Of a stretch of DNA of 64,000 bases, positions 10,986-22,496 are shown one piece after another. Made by a program: the position numbers and the translations under genes. Every line of letters starts with the position of its first letter. Within the stretch, counting starts at the first letter, position 1. The stretch comes from Scolanthus callimorphus. Lineage: Eukaryota; Cnidaria; Anthozoa; Actiniaria; Edwardsiidae. The stretch covers positions 5,050,101-5,114,100 of the forward strand of contig CM066919.1 in the NCBI GenBank assembly GCA_033964015.1, read 5' to 3'. The notes beneath the pieces were generated by a model. It saw only the letters and a list, made by a program, of their open reading frames with translations. It did not search any database and was not told the origin of the DNA.

Positions 10986-11799
10986 TTAAGTCCAGTTCGT
11001 AGAAAGAAAACCTTCGATCCTAGCCGATTTAAAACCTTGAAACATGGCTACATTCAATAGATATGGACTCCTGATAGAATAAATTCAGGTGTGACTTGAC
11101 CAATGCCATTTATTTACGAATGATCTAAGAGATTTTCAGGAAAATATGTGTCTGGTCATCTGGGCTAAACTGCAGAAGAACCTTGTTCTGTGTCAAAGGA
11201 GCTCGTATTTTATCCCTCTACTTCATCTTCGACACAGGGCCGCATAAAGAACTGCACCAAACTATGGATTCATCATTTGAAAGACAGGGAAAATTCAACT
11301 CACAATGGACTTCCAAATTGGGAATTGCAATTGGATTTATCAGTATAAAACTTTCGAGGGAAACACCAGAAGTCTATCTCTTCGAGAACACACAATGGAA
11401 GGACGAAAGTTGGGTAATCGCAGTTTGTAATAACAGGCGAACTATTTTTAAATAAACCTGACAAGACACTATATGGTATGGAAGGAGGAGCGAGTGAAAT
11501 GTTTTACGAACTGTGGGAAGGCTGGAACCAGCTCGGAAATCCCCAAGACACAACTCAGGAGTCATAAAAGGTAATAATGCACTCTGTAAACAGACCCAAG
11601 GCAACACTACGATGCGGATGGAATTTATTTGGTAAAAACTGAATGGATGTTAATAATAATTGTGACAATTGAATGAAAATTTTGCTAATGTTGAATGTGA
11701 CATTTTTATGGAAATTCAGTAAACTGAAATTCAGTAAATACTGAATTTTTAAAACAGTTGATTTTCTTAACAATGTTGTACTTTCAACATTGCAATAAG
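10986..11799. other. No recognisable gene
   Basis: It holds a 90-codon plus-strand ORF (11183-11455) with no motif I recognise, and short AT-rich sequence. I see nothing else to support. Confidence 0.4.
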
Positions 11800-12528
11800 C
11801 TAGAAAACATAATACATAAGGCGCGCCAAGTGCGAAACCCTTGCCTCTTTTTCGCTGGCCTTAATCTCAGCTCGTGACAGGATCGAACAGTACCCCGCCA
11901 CAAACTGTTCTATGGATAATTCATCGTACGTGACGCCCTTCGCCACGTACGAAAGACTCCACTCACTGTGCGGCCCAATCTGTGGCCGCACGACTCGAGA
12001 GGTAATCTTTGCGGTCTTCCCTGATTTTAATTTCCTCTTCCCTTTACCTCTACGGCGAGTCTCGGCCTCGGTGTCGGAGTCGCAATCCTTGTCCGTGTCG
12101 CTAGTCGAATCACTGCTGGTATCAACTCCCAGACGGTCAAGTGCGCGTTCCGCTCTGCTTGCTACCTTCTCGATGCCTCGAAGGTCTCCGATATTAAACT
12201 CCCTGCCTACCCCGTCACCCCGCTTGCGGTGAGACGCTTTCAGCTTATTTTTCGGTTTAAGGATCGCTTCCTCCAAACGCCTATTTTCAAGTAGCAACAA
12301 CTCCAGTTTCTTATTTAAGTCCTCAACATTAGGCGTTCGAACGCCCGAAGAAGCTCACTTCCTGTCGTCAAACAACGCCGAACGTGGGGTTTCTTCCCGT
12401 TTGCTCTTTCCAGCTGCTGCCTCCAAACCCTCTGTTTGGGAAAAGTCCTGTAGAGTCCGTCCGCCCGCGAGAACCGCGTAATCAACCGGCTTCCTCGAAC
12501 GTAAACTCTCTCGTTTCTTTAACGACAT
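11800..12528 (-). pseudogene. Retroelement Gag-like ORF with an internal stop
   Basis: From ATG 12526-12528 the frame reads MSLKKRESLRSRKPVDYAVL..., meets TGA at 12355-12357, then continues in the same frame as ASSGVRTPNVEDLNKKLELLLLENRR to a stop at 11800. The C-terminal part (SYDEL-like VTYDELSIEQFVAGYCSILS, then ASEKEARVSHLARLMYYV) resembles the conserved Gag-like domain of DIRS/Ngaro-type retroelements in corals. An acidic Ser/Asp stretch (DTSSDSTSDTDKDCDSDTE) and a basic stretch lie in the middle. No RT follows at 11.0-11.8 kb, so this is a fragment. The family call comes from remembered wording, not an alignment. Confidence 0.6.
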
Positions 12529-12616
12529 AACGAAAACATAAAATATGTACTAGAAGTATCTATGTCAGATAGTGAAGTGCTCGGAGGGGAAGCTACTCTT
12601 TGCAGAAAGTGTTTTG

Positions 12617-12927
12617 TTTAGGCCCCGTCCACACGTATCCGGATATTTTTGAATCCGCAACTTTTTCTTTCCGGATACGGCTATCGTCCACATGTATCCG
12701 GTGAATTCGTTGACGAATCGGGATATTTTTGAATCCGATCTCGAGAGTGGAACTTTTTTGAATCCGATAACATTTCGGAGACATGTGGACAGTCGAATCC
12801 AGATATTTTCTGATACGAATGACTGGATTTGTCTGGGAATTCGCTGGATGCGTGTGGACGATAGCAGTATCCGGAAAGAAAACGTTTCGGATTCAAAAAT
12901 ATCCCGATTCGTGTGGACGGGGCCTTA
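12617..12927. mobile_element. Inverted-repeat element, TIR GGCCCCGTCCACACG
   Basis: The left end reads GGCCCCGTCCACACGTATCC and the right end is its complement, CGATTCGTGTGGACGGGGCC. The interior repeats GGATATTTTTGAATCCG in both orientations. The short ORFs on both strands are products of this symmetry. Confidence 0.75.
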
Positions 12928-14128
12928 GTGTATAAAAATGAGGCGTCTGAATATTGTAAGCAGCGCAAGAAATTTAAAAAACTATTATAAAATTGTAAAC
13001 AGAAAATGTGATCTGAAGGCTGCCAAAACAAGCAGATTTTAACTGTTGTTTTGTAGCTGCTCCAGGAATGTTTCTCAGTTCTGACAAACATTTCAGAAAA
13101 TAGCACTCTTTTTACAATTAAATGTCTGCTTGCTCTGTTATAAAAGAAAGTTTTTTGTTTACTTTAATCCTCTAACAAATCAACATTGGACGTGAACAGT
13201 TGATCCAATGGTTCTGCACAGTGATTTGATTTCTGAACAATATTTGCAATCTTCAGTTATCCAAATGTATGAGGGGTGTAGACAATTGCACAATAGTAAA
13301 TATCAATGAACACATATGTTTCAGGAATTAGGTAGAGGTCAGAAACAAGCAGGATTTGCAATTGCAGTAGCTTGGTTTCTTGTGTTGGTTGAATATTGTT
13401 GCTGCACAGCCATTTTCTTGATTCAGTTCTGGCAATGTTTCAAACGAGTAATAATAACAGCATTATACTTTTCATGCATGAGATACAGCATCGAACCAGT
13501 TTTTTCACATTATTTTACCAAAGCCAGACTTTTTGTTGTTGACATAATTATTTCCATAACAGACACTGGTGTCCTTAAAGTTGATGTCTATGCTTGGTGT
13601 TTCTGACACTCAGTAAACTGCTTCCAAATCGTCTGCTGATTGTCTCCAATTTGTTCTCGTTGTTCATAAAACGCAATAACATGGCCCCTTGCTATTATAA
13701 TTGCACAACAACTCCTTGCCCATATCCATTTTAAACCTTGTTTGGATTAGCAATAACAATTAGTTTTGGTTCCTGTGACAGTTGTTTTCTCTGCAATGAT
13801 AATAAATGATGTCTCTCCCTTGTTTTGTTGCTTGCTGTAGAGATGGAGGGTTCCATGTAGATTATGTCAAGTGAATCATTTTTCACATAAATCAGTGGAT
13901 GGCAACTTGCAACCACTGAAGAGTATGTTGTGCCGGTTGCTTAGAGGGGTAATTCGTTATGACTCTAGGATGGATCTACAAAAAATGAAAAAATGAAAAA
14001 ATAATTAAAAAAGAACAACAACAACAACAACAAAAGATTCTATTATCATTTACTTACCTGGACAAACACGTTAAATGATATTGCATAAAGGGTGCGCTAT
14101 TTTTGGGAAAATGTTTGCGCTTGGTACT
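12928..14128. other. No recognisable gene; low-complexity patches
   Basis: AT-rich sequence. 13980-14033 holds short A-rich and CAA repeats. The 96-codon ORF at 13316-13606 has hydrophobic stretches but no family signature. Confidence 0.4.
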
Positions 14129-14215
14129 ACAGCAGCTTACTATGAGCTGCTGCCTGGTAACGTACTCAGCTTTATTACTGGTTTGTACTACAGCAGCTTA
14201 CTATTAGCTGCTCAT
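14129..14215. repeat. Two small hairpins downstream of the Helitron ORFs
   Basis: TACTACAGCAGCTTACTATGAGCTGCT and a close copy 60 bp away each form a 7-bp stem (AGCAGCT/AGCTGCT). They lie just 3' of the Helitron coding region, where a terminal hairpin is expected, but I see no clear CTRR terminus. Confidence 0.45.
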
Positions 14216-14235
14216 CTATACTGGTTAGCTCTCAA

Positions 14236-14754
14236 CTAATTGATTTTATTATAATATGCACAGCAAGTTGCTTGTGCTATGATTTCAAGTCTATTTTCCT
14301 CGTCTAGACGATATTGTAAGCTTGGTGCTGATTTTAAGCCAGATAATCGCTGGTAGGTCATTGGTTCTATAACACAAGAAGATAAAGCCTTTACTCTGCT
14401 TAAACCAACATATGAAAGACCAAAAGTGGTTTCTTTCTTTCCAATATCAACCCAGGCTTTGGGTAATGTCAGGCCTTGGTTTTTATGGATAGTTATAGCC
14501 CATGCAAGTTTAAGAGGCAACTGCTGCCTTTCATGAATGCCATCTGCTAAATTAGCTGTCACAGTTATAGGGCATATTGGCACACAAGATGGAGTTGTGA
14601 CACTAATAGATGGTCCTCTATAGTTATCAAATTGAATAATTACTGCAATAGGTAAATCAGGAGGCTGATGATCTGTCTGATAGATTATATCTTTAACAAT
14701 TCCTGTAGCTCCATTACAAAGACCAACACTAGGCCATAAATTCATGGTAAGCAT
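14236..14754 (-). pseudogene. Helitron helicase C-terminal part
   Basis: It reads LTMNLWPSVGLCNGATGIVKDI, then AITIHKNQGLTLPKAWVDIG and GLSYVGLSRVKALSSC. These are the final motifs of Pif1-like SF1 helicases. The preceding residues (LLAKGAKV) sit in the ORF ending at 15405, and the two halves join exactly if the 14755-15441 insertion is left out of account. Confidence 0.85.
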
Positions 14755-15441
14755 CTCAGGCGGATTAAGGCTTGGCTAGACACCAATTTTCTCAATAAAT
14801 TGGTTTTTAAGACATTTCATCTTACAAACTGATGGAATATCAAATGTTTTGGTATATATTAATAGAAAACCTCGAACCGAAAAAAATTGATACCTGTTCC
14901 GCTACGAAGAGCAGTCACGTGACAAGCTAGCACTGGAATTTGAGCCAAAATTTTCAATTAAAAATGGGGAGTACAAGGAAAGTGAAGGATACCACAAATT
15001 ACCATTCATTTTGCTCCTTCCCTAGAGTAGTTTAAGGAATAGTTTTTGAAGTTTGGAAAAACCTTCCAAAAAGTGAGATATCCTGCAAAACAGGTCACGT
15101 GACCTAATTTGCATATCAGATTTTCCTTAATATCTCCTTCCCAAATAGCGGTAGTCAACCTGCAAAGTCTATTTCATATAGCTATCCTAACCTTCTCATT
15201 AAAAGTATATATTTCACTTAGCTATTTCAATGCTAAGTACTCCCCATTTTCGAAAATTCATTTTAGCTGCCTTAAGGTCACGTGACCCTTGAAATGAAAT
15301 TTTATCCCCATCAAAATGTCAGAAATCTTAATATGTACCTCCCATAGACAGATGAACGTGATATGTCAAATTGCCCAAGCGTTATTGCAAAATATAAGTT
15401 TATGCTATTTTATTCGAAAACCAAGCCTTAATTCACCTGAG
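14755..15441. mobile_element. 687-bp non-autonomous TIR element inside the Helitron helicase
   Basis: The termini are CTCAGGCGGATTAAGGCTTGG (left) and the complement of CTCAGGTGAATTAAGGCTTGG (right). AT flanks both sides (14753-14754, 15442-15443) and could be a 2-bp target duplication. It interrupts the codon run for AKGAKV-MLTMN. The interior is AT-rich, carries repeated TCACGTGACC words and has no ORF of note. Confidence 0.82.
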
Positions 15442-16520
15442 ATTACTTTAGCACCCTTTGCTAAAAGAATAAAAGGTTCTAAACCTGACATTTCATCAGA
15501 TTTGACTTTTTTTGCCAGTGCCGAGGAATGACGACCATTAATAGTGGCAATAGTTTCCCCAAGTTTCTTGAGTTGGTCAAAATTGTAATTACCAACTTCA
15601 TCATTACTGTAGAACAACCTTGTTGCATTTTCAAACTCCTCTATGTCTGAGAGTTTTACTGGTTGGCGGGTTAACAACAAGTTCCAGTCTTCAGCAGTTG
15701 ATTCACCTTTGCGCAACCTTGAAAGTAAATCACGGAATTTCACTTGATCTGGGTCAGAGCCCTGAACAGGCTGATTGACGGTGAGTTTAACAACTTTATC
15801 AAACATTCTGTATGCAAGATAACCCTGTTCTCCAATACTATTACTTGGCTTAGCATGGTAAAGGGGCTTGTCACCTACAGGTGGCAACTGACCAGGATCT
15901 CCTGTCAAAATTAATGAAAATCCTCCAAATGGCTGATCATAATGACCTTTCACTTGTTTACAACGTTTGTCTATCCAACCAAACATAACTTGGCCTATCA
16001 TTGAGTACTCATCAATGATTATGTACTCTATACCCTTAAGAGCTTCTTGTAATCTACTCAAGCTTTGTCCTGCAAGGTCTTTGTTACCTCTTGGTCCAAC
16101 AGGAAGTTTCAAAAGGGAATGAATAGTAACTCCTTGAATGTTAAATGAGGCTTTGCCAGTTGTGGCAGTTATTGCGCACTCTTGTTTTAAAAGTCCACGA
16201 ACTGCATTAATGAGATAGCTTTTTCCAGTTCCAGCTACCCCATTTAAAATAAGGCATAGGGATTCCTTGTTGCTTGAGAAATCCTCAGAATGGGACTTTA
16301 TAATATTATATGCTATGTCTTGCATTTCACTAAATGTAGCAGTGTCAATAGTTTCATAGTTTGGCTGAACATTTGAAATGCTCTGTTCCTTTTTCATTTT
16401 CACCCAGGTGGGCATATTTTTCACCAATCTCTTGATCAGTATAATTGCTCCTGTCCTGGTGCCAGTCATATTCTTCATCTGAACCATCATGGGAATTTTC
16501 AAATGGAGTGTGAAGGTCAC
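15405..16520 (-). pseudogene. Helitron Pif1-like helicase, N-terminal part
   Basis: Walker A is GVAGTGKSYLI and Walker B is YIIIDEYSMI. LTGDPGQLPPVGDKPL is the Pif1/RecD-type motif III. These identify an ATP-dependent 5'-3' helicase. The reading frame meets the Rep frame within an A5 run at 16390-16394 (ENEKG versus KKEQS), a one-base frameshift. The ORF ends only because the inserted element at 14755-15441 supplies a stop. Confidence 0.88.
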
Positions 16521-17466
16521 ATAAGATCATCCATTCCTCTCGGATATTAGTATCATGTTCCAAAGGATCTGTTTCATCATCTTTATCTTCCTGGCTTTTG
16601 ATAACCTCTTGAAGTTTGTCAAACCAATCTGGTACAATTTTATGTGCATATGCTGTTTCAAGGAATTCATGCCATTTTTGGATGAAAGTGTCATTTGTTG
16701 GTTCTAAATTATCCCATGCATTATCTTGTGATATCTTCCAAGGCTTGTATCTTATCAGCTGATATTTACAATAAAGTGGGAAATTTGGACCTCTTGGGTT
16801 TGAGGAGTATGTAGGGAAAACCCTTGGTATAACATTATTAGACTGTTTAGTAAGCTTCTTATTTACAACTTTGTACTTAGTTGCAAATTCTACAAAATTG
16901 AGGTTACGTATTTCTAGGGATTTGTCATAATCACCTCGATTAGCATAAACATCTAGAAGGGAATTCTCTGAGCAAGCCTGCCCTTTGTCATCAGATGTTT
17001 TCTTTAACTTGCGAGACCCATTTAAACTAAAAGGTATGACATTGAATGATGAACTGTGAAATTTCAAGGAAAGCAGGTGGTGCATTATCTCTTGTGCAGC
17101 ATAATCTCTTTCACCAAGTGTTTTCATGATCACCTTTTTGATGGCTCTATGAGGACTGCTATTATTTGCTGCACTATTAACAATGGTATTAAATGCTGTT
17201 TTTAGCAGTGGTGAACGGGGTTCACCTTTAGCAGCATATTTGGTGAGGTATTCCACACAGGCATAGTGATCAATAACTACTTGAATATCACAGTTTGCTC
17301 GCCAGGTTTGCAACTGAAGTTGTTGATTGCTGTTTAAACGGGAATCATTTCTCGCAGTTACAATTTTAGCTCTGTATTGGGTTTCATTATTCTTGTTATG
17401 AACTGGCTCAAATACTAATTTAGTTTGGGGGCAATGCTCAATGGGGAAATTAAACCGGCATTTCAA
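16354..17466 (-). pseudogene. Helitron Rep C-terminal part with two-tyrosine motif
   Basis: YACVEYLTKYAAKGE contains the Y-x3-Y-x2-K pattern of the Helitron Rep catalytic tyrosines, which nick and join DNA. Upstream, KCRFNFPIEH is the usual lead-in. The frame continues from the HUH ORF only through a one-base shift near 17470, where the HUH ORF ends in TGYCQ then TGA. Acidic linker sequence leads on to the helicase. Confidence 0.85.
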
Positions 17467-17473
17467 TTCCTTT

Positions 17474-18862
17474 TCACTGACAATAGCCAGTGCTACACCG
17501 AGTGTGACGTTGAACCGTGTTTAGTAAATCACAATAATCTGAATTCATATCACATTCTAGAATGTCTTTGTACTTCTTTTGGCAAGGATGGGTGTCTGGT
17601 CTTATCCACATATCTTCTTCTGGTGTATTAGGATTGATGGTGGTGAGCAACCAATCTATGTACTGACATGCTCTCTCAGCAGCTTTATTTCCAGCAGCTA
17701 TCTCTTCATCTAGAGTTGTAATATCTTCACTATCATGATCATGTTCATCTTTGTATTTCTGGGCTAAAAATCCCTTTAGTGCAATCTTAGTAAGGTCACA
17801 TAAGCCTGGGTCATTTTTCAACTTAGCGGTTCCATGGCAGTGAATACTACCCCGACCTTGGTACTCATACCTGTACCAGTGCCACTTAAAATCAAGAGTA
17901 TTGTATAGCCAGTGTTTGATAAAGCTGTCTAGTCGTTGAGTAAAAAACCAGTCAACAATATGTGGATTGTTTATGACATTATGCCGCCTCTCTGTGCTAG
18001 TGCTATTGTCACTCCCAAATAAATCATGCAACCCTGGCCAGTGCATATCAACAGAGGAAAATGTGAAAAAGAATGTTGGTGTACCAACAGTAGTCACAAT
18101 GGCTTTGAGGTCTTCTCTAACCTTATGCCAATAAGCATTTGTGCCAGAAATGTTTCCAACATATCGTGAAACTTTGGACATAAAAGCTGCAGAGTTATTA
18201 TTTGCTGCCATCTCTTGTAACTCATCGATTGTCAAATGAGCCTCACCTGGGTTTTGTTTCAAAAATATCCCACTTTGCTGTAAGGTTCGCTTTCTCTGGA
18301 TCATGTCGAAAGCCCAGTATGAAAACCTGGGGTGACTAGCAAAGCGATAAATCCAATTGCCATCAATATTTTCAGCAAATTTTAGTAAATGTTTGACATT
18401 TTCATGAAGTGATACATCCCTGACAGCTGATGGATTAGTAGGATCACCTTTCCCATCAGGAAATAATGTAGGGAATGCCATAGTGGCAAGAAATGGTGTA
18501 TTATACTCATTTATAGGAGCATCATCATGAGAGGGCCAATTCATTGGCTTGTCTGCAGAGAGTTGATTCTTAATTGCATCCAGTTCTTGCTGTTGCTGTT
18601 CTCCAACTGGTAGAAAGCTGCTCATTTCTGTTGACTTATCATAAACAACATCATTATCTGAATTTTCACCTGAGGGTCCCCGATCAGGCTCACTAGTTTC
18701 ATCTAATAAAATATCATTGTCAGACTCCACAGTCAAAAGGTTTGTTGGGATACCATTATTTGGTAAACAATTCAAAGCATTGTAATCAATACTAATATCT
18801 GCATAATATGGATTATTTTGTATTAGCCACAGCAATGCATTATGTATTTTCTGCTTTCTCAC
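17474..18862 (-). pseudogene. Helitron Rep with HUH endonuclease motif
   Basis: This 462-codon segment carries [15 protein letters not shown] and, near residue 340, [13 protein letters not shown], whose H-x-H pair is the metal-binding HUH motif. [15 protein letters not shown] between them is also usual for the Helitron N-terminal domain. Its start is really an internal position: [19 protein letters not shown] continues upstream in the same frame, out of phase with the 18873-19580 segment. The C-terminal end has Cys pairs ([14 protein letters not shown]). Confidence 0.9.
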
Positions 18863-18872
18863 ATTTATATCT

Positions 18873-19843
18873 TTAAATGTATTCGTTATCCTTTCCTTTC
18901 ACTTTCACTATAATAACAGATAAATCCTTTGGATATCTTGGCAAAGTAGAAGCAAGTTCCTTTACATTTTGTGGCAAATTGATACAATGTCCAGAATAAC
19001 CTCTTTGACCACCAGGTTTTATGTATATTCTCATGATAGGCAAGGCACGAGCAATCAGCATTTCCTCAATTTGAGTCAACCCTTGCAATTCTTGTGGTAC
19101 TGGGCTGGGTATCTTTGTATTTTCAATAGAAAATGCCTTAGGGATCTGCTTGTCCCTTGTACACCGTGTACAAATGTAGGAATTAATTGTTTTTAACTTT
19201 CCTTTGACTGGCCAAGCTTCTTTGCAAATGTTACATTGATTCATAGAATATTGTAAAGAATCATGAAATTTTTGCATGTTAGATTTTGCCCAAGGCTGCT
19301 CATGCAACGGACCATCTAATGTTGAGTTGTAATTTTTTAAGTAGTTTTGCTGCTGTTCAGATTTAGAGGCCTTCAGTGATTTCCTTTCTAAATTTGTATC
19401 ATTAGCATCTCTATTTTTTCCTTGGTCAGATTTATCTTGCTGCAAGTTGACATAACTGTCAGTTTGATCAATGGCTACTTGATGTACATTTTGTTTCTGA
19501 TTTGCCAGTTTTTTTGCCTGATATTGCTTCCTTCTTTTTGCCAGTCTCATTTCTCTGGCATCTGGGGTCTCGCAAGACATTTTAGCCCTTTTTGGTCTCT
19601 TCCCTTTGCCAGTCTTCTTTCTCTGGTATCTGGGGTCTCACAAGACATTTTAGCCCTCTTTTGGTCTCTTTCCTTTGCCAGTCTTCTTTCTCTGGCATCT
19701 GGGGTCTCACAAGACATTTTTATTTTCCAATATTCTCTTTTCTTTGCTAGTCGTTCTGTCCTAGCATCTTTGGTAACTAAAATAGTTGATTTAAAACTTC
19801 TATTTGGACTTTTGTCACTTCGGACAGCTGAAATATAATGCAA
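18873..19843 (-). pseudogene. Helitron N-terminal zinc-finger region with 23-residue repeats
   Basis: Two overlapping frames (19843-19547 and 19580-18873) cover one protein region. It starts with the end of the OTU domain (YLGYINGLHYISAV, partly upstream of 19843), then three copies of a charged unit of about 23 residues ([20 protein letters not shown]). A frameshift near 19580 splits the repeat. A C-x2-C...C-x2-C finger (CNICKEAW...CTRC) and [20 protein letters not shown] follow, the region found ahead of Rep in many animal Helitrons. Confidence 0.75.
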
Positions 19844-19944
19844 TCCATTAATATATCCTAAGTAAACTGCAGTGCATTCTGCACTTAGAGCATCTATCCC
19901 AGGTGTTATAACTTTTGCTCAGGGGGACTCTTGGGTAGAGTCAG

Positions 19945-21786
19945 TTATATGATCACACAGTTAAAAGCATTAGACACTGCTTGTATAATAAGGTTATCAC
20001 ACCATGTCTCCGGTTTGGACATTTCTGTTATGTAACTTTGCCAAGAGTCACCCCCAAAACTTTCTACATAGAGCTCTGGGTGATTATTTAAGTGATTCAC
20101 TCCTGTGAGTCTAATATCATGATGTAATTCTGGATCGCCATATATTTGATGTGAAAAGGCACGAAAAAAGCATGCACCACCGCCGCCCATGTCAAGAGGT
20201 TCTAAACCAATCAATGATAGCTTCTGGACCAAAACATTCCAAGGTAAAATGCTTTCTTTATTACAGCTATTACAATCCATACCTCCTTTTAAATTCTGGA
20301 ATTCAGAGTTTGTTTGTCTTACATGAGAACTGAATGAATAGCCATTGCTTTTGAAAGAATGGTCAAACTTGGATCTACAAAAATATGGCGTTACGTTTCT
20401 AGCCAGGCAATAAAATTGGCTGAAAAATTGAACACTTCTGTTTTCAAAAATTACAAAATGCTGTTTGTAGTTATTAGCAAGAGCACTCAACTTTGATGAC
20501 TTAGGGGCAGCTTTTTTCAGCAGAAGTTTAATTCTGCTTCTCAATTTTCTTTTGCTTAAAAGCTGCATTAGTTTTTTCACAAGAAGTCTAGATGGAGCAC
20601 AATCCCTAATTTTTCTTTGTTTGTTATCTTTAGTGAGTTTTCTAGCAGTACTTCTGTAGTAACTTTGCATGCTAGTATTTCTGATTTTGCTACACTGTTC
20701 AGCATGTTTGTCACAGGAATTAGACATACAACTACATGTACCTGAGGTCACCACAGTTTTCAAAGTTGTGTTTTCACTGGTGTCAATTGACAATTTGCAT
20801 TGGGGCTCATTGGCCCATTGTAATTGATTTGTACCCAACTTGGACTCATTATTATCTTCCCGCCATGTTAGGCATTGGGTTAATTTGCTAGGCTGATTCT
20901 TTACCCAAAGCCATACAGCCATCAGACTATGGGGTTTGGACTGTTCATTTGATCCCATACGCCACACAGTCCATAGGCGAAGGGCTACATTGTAAAGTTT
21001 TGTAGGCTGACTTTTTACCCAGAGCCATACAGCCATCAGGCAGTGGGGTTTGGACTGTTCATTGAATCCCATACGCCACCAGTCCATAGGTGAAGGGTTA
21101 GTTTGTATACCCGCTGTAATAGTCGGGTTGAATGGAATGCCCGCTGTGATAGTCGGGTTGAATTGAATGCCCGCTGTAGTAGTCGGGTTGAATTGAATGC
21201 CCGCTGTAGTAGTCGGGTTGAATTGAATACCCACTGTAGTAGTCGGGTTGAATTGAATGCCCGCTGTAGTAGTCGGGTTGAATTGAATGCCCGCTGTAGT
21301 AGTCGGGTTGAATTGAATGCCCGCTGTAGTAGTCGGGTTGAATTGAATGCCTGCTGTAGTAGTCGGGTTGAATTGAATGCCCGCTGTAGTAGTCGGGTTG
21401 AATTGAATACCCGCTGTAGTAGTCGGGTTTAATTGAATGCCCGCTGTAGTAGTCGGGTTGAATTGAATGCCCGCTGTAGTAGTCGGGTTGAATTGAATGC
21501 CCGCTGTAGTAGTCGGGTTAGTTTGGCAATCCCACACCGGGGATAATAATCCCTCCAAGTTGGAGGAGACCTGATTATTACAGGCAGCCCGCAATAGATG
21601 GGGAGATTTGGCAAAGCCAAACGTCTTGTGTTCTTGTTCGACAGCAACAACTGCAGCCATTGATTGTCGTCCGTTCGAAATTCGCTCTAGAACTCGGGAA
21701 AACGGCAGTGAAAATGTTCTCACACCAGTGAAAAATACGCTTTGAAAGCTGCGATAACTTGTTAAAAGGTAATTGAGGCAATTCAT
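19945..21786 (-). pseudogene. OTU-type cysteine protease module of the Helitron, with decapeptide repeats
   Basis: The 613-codon ORF has three parts. Residues about 93-232 are 14 tandem copies of NPTTTAGIQF. Next, a 38-residue segment (RMGFNEQSKPHCLMAVWLWV...) occurs twice. From about residue 532 an OTU-like core reads GGGGACFFRAFSHQIYGD, with the likely catalytic Cys in ACFF, and TWCDNLIIQAVSNAF. The probable catalytic His (GYINGLHYISAV) lies past a frameshift, 3' of 19945. The residue before the Cys is Ala, where relatives I recall have Asp, so activity is doubtful. OTU domains cleave ubiquitin or polyproteins; their job in Helitrons is unknown. A candidate upstream splice donor (GTAAGT) is at about 21796. 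Confidence 0.75.
21105..21524. repeat. 30-bp minisatellite, 14 units, in frame
   Basis: The plus-strand unit is GAATGCCCGCTGTAGTAGTCGGGTTGAATT with few changes. The 30-bp length keeps the decapeptide frame of the minus-strand OTU ORF, and most substitutions keep the motif. Confidence 0.92.
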
Positions 21787-22496
21787 AGCTTTAACTTACC
21801 GATAATCTCAGACAAACTTCCCCAATAACATCCACATCGAACAGCTAGCCCACGAGGAATGAAATCTACGTGTGCAAAGGAGCACGGGAAGGCGTGCCAG
21901 GGAAAGAACCCAAATGACACTCGCCGATCAGAAAATAATCGTACTGCGCATGCACCACAGGTACAAGAAAACAAGAGGCTGCAATCAGGGTTTGTAAAAC
22001 AGTATAAAAAACAAATGTAAAGCGGCTTGTAATGCATACTAACGTGCAAATGAAGGCAAGATTAGACTTGCTCTCCGCTCGCTGCGCTCGCTCCGAGCAA
22101 TAATGTTGAATAGAAGTTACTAAACTAGCACTGTACAAGTCGCGGACAAGATCAAACTGACATGCACATCAGGCTAGCAAGCTAACATGTACCAGGCACC
22201 GGCCTCCATACCAAATAAGGCGCGCGAATTATGCATTTTAATAAGGTTATCAAAATAATCCACTGAATGCATGTTCTAATTCAAGCCATCCAATTACAGT
22301 TTGTTTATGTGCAACCATTTGTTTCTCGTTGAAAAGTTAGTTTAGGAAGGGGTTGTGGGGCAACTGTTAGAGAAGGCATTTTACCCAGGGGGTGCTTATC
22401 AGATGGGATTTGCAGTATTGATAGAGGATATTACATGGGTGTGCGAAGATACAAGTTTTATCTTCAAATGTTGAAGTCAATCTCTCATGAGCCCGG
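21787..22496. other. No recognisable gene; flank of the Helitron
   Basis: A palindrome-like CTCGCTGCGCTCGCTCCGAG word occurs near 22078. The two minus ORFs here (21783-22138) are Cys/Phe-rich without family signature; one could be a leader exon for the OTU ORF. Confidence 0.35.

Larger units (their letters stand above)
14236..21786 (-). mobile_element. Helitron with N-terminal OTU protease, decayed
   Basis: All parts of a Helitron polyprotein lie in order on the minus strand: OTU-like protease (21786-19945), charged repeats and a zinc finger (19843-18873), HUH Rep (18862-17474), tyrosine motif (17466-16354), Pif1-like helicase (16520-15405 and 14754-14236). They are separated by frameshifts near 19.93 kb, 19.58 kb, 18.88 kb, 17.47 kb and 16.39 kb, and by an insertion at 14755-15441. 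Helitrons move by rolling-circle replication without target duplication. The exact termini (5' TC, 3' CTRR) were not located. This copy could not make a full protein unless the frameshifts are assembly errors. Confidence 0.88.

Noticed and set aside
21103..21432. Plus-strand ORF with SRVELNARC repeats
   Set aside because: Antisense reading of the 30-bp minisatellite inside the Helitron OTU ORF.
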